A stretch of 42,285 nucleotides of DNA from Hymenopellis radicata (taxonomy: Eukaryota > Basidiomycota > Agaricomycetes > Agaricales > Physalacriaceae): the NCBI GenBank assembly GCA_015501595.1, contig JADNRX010000447.1, positions 1 through 42,285 on the forward strand, given 5' to 3'. The translations under genes and the position numbers were made by a program. The notes beneath the pieces were generated by a model. The model was given only the letters and a program-made list of their open reading frames with translations, did not search any database and was not told the DNA's origin. Numbering within the stretch: the first letter of the stretch is position 1; each line of letters opens with the position of its first letter. This document shows positions 41,655 through 42,285 of this stretch, piece after piece.

Positions 41655-42285
41655 TAGTGCCAAGACAATAAATCATTAGGCTAAATCCGACGGCAGGCAC
41701 AGTTTCTCGCAGCTTGCTGCTTCACTGCCACTCGTGGCATTTTCGGAGTGCTTCCACCGTTCCGGCGGTCTGTGCTCCCGCGACCCAGTCAACGACCTCG
41801 TAGTCGTGGTTCTGAACAAGGAGCAAAGTTTGCGTGCAGTAGAGTAGCACTTGAGAGTCTTTGGACTCCCTGCAGGAGCCGCCTGTTTCAACATGAGTTT
41901 CTTGAGGCTATTTCAATTTGATATCGCCCATCAGCTTTGCTGCTTATAAGTGTTCAAGTCCACGGTGCAAGGCAGAACGAGGACTTTTTCCCTCATTCAT
42001 TCTCGGATCTACTTCTCTGAACTTCAATACTGCCGCTACGCTGCAAGAGAAGGCGGGTGATCCATTGAAGACTGTGACGAGGCTGCAACTGATATCTCGA
42101 GGATCATCCTATTATTTTTGCATTGGCTAGCCATGGTGCCCTTGCCCGCGTCGTAGAGCAGTGCATTGCCAGTTTGATTCATCCGGACTCTACATTGATA
42201 GCCAAAGCTCATGAGTGCTAATAATGTCTAACAACCTCTCTCAACCTGTGAATTACTCTTAATGAAGTATCTGTTCGGAATTTAA
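41655..42285. other. upstream flank of the mannosyltransferase, no gene seen
   Basis: Short ORFs only (up to 72 codons), no splice pattern or homology. No clear TATA box. The window ends without entering another recognisable gene. Confidence 0.4.

Overview
The window looks like genomic DNA of a mushroom-forming basidiomycete (Agaricomycetes). Genes are cut by many 41-55 nt GT-AG introns. The gene content fits: secreted pectinases, an F-box/LRR family, a CAP59/CMT1-type glycosyltransferase, and a chromodomain Ty3/Gypsy element with KDZ/hAT/mariner-like debris. Nothing here is bacterial; there are no operons or CRISPR arrays.

Layout, left half. 1-124: possible 5' end of a minus-strand gene. 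477-720: a 244-bp MITE. 2077-3045: F-box/LRR pseudogene. 3077-4367 (-) and 4997-6481 (+): a divergent pectin-degradation pair, pectin methylesterase and GH28 exo-polygalacturonase. 7517-8232 (-): small secreted protein. 9817-10504 (+) and 11649-13600 (+): copper transporter Ctr and a ferric/cupric reductase, a plausible reduce-then-import pair. 14330-17736 (+): secreted S8 subtilase whose last codons are replaced by a hAT-like insertion (17722-18502) that itself carries a second copy of the MITE. 18603-20156 (-): intact paralogue of the F-box pseudogene.

Layout, right half. 21000-39067 is one LTR retrotransposon on the minus strand, bounded by a perfect CTAAC target duplication. Without later insertions it would be about 11.9 kb, with 274-bp LTRs, a roughly 1,140-codon Gag that has a glycine tract and a collagen-like Gly-X-Y domain, a chromodomain Pol, and a third roughly 990-codon ORF of unknown function reaching the polypurine tract. 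ORF3 is split by a 4,655-bp TIR element (22308-26962) that holds at least four further nested elements. The 5' LTR carries two tandem 756/754-bp units. 39865-41654 (-): CAP59/CMT1-like mannosyltransferase with an N-terminal membrane region.

A technical theme runs through the window. Nearly every multi-exon gene and all retroelement ORFs are broken by single-base length errors, mostly one base short, in short homopolymers. In three genes (esterase, polygalacturonase, reductase) adding exactly the inferred missing bases makes the summed exon length a multiple of three. That points to an unpolished long-read assembly rather than mass pseudogenisation, so the genes are annotated as CDS with the break sites stated.
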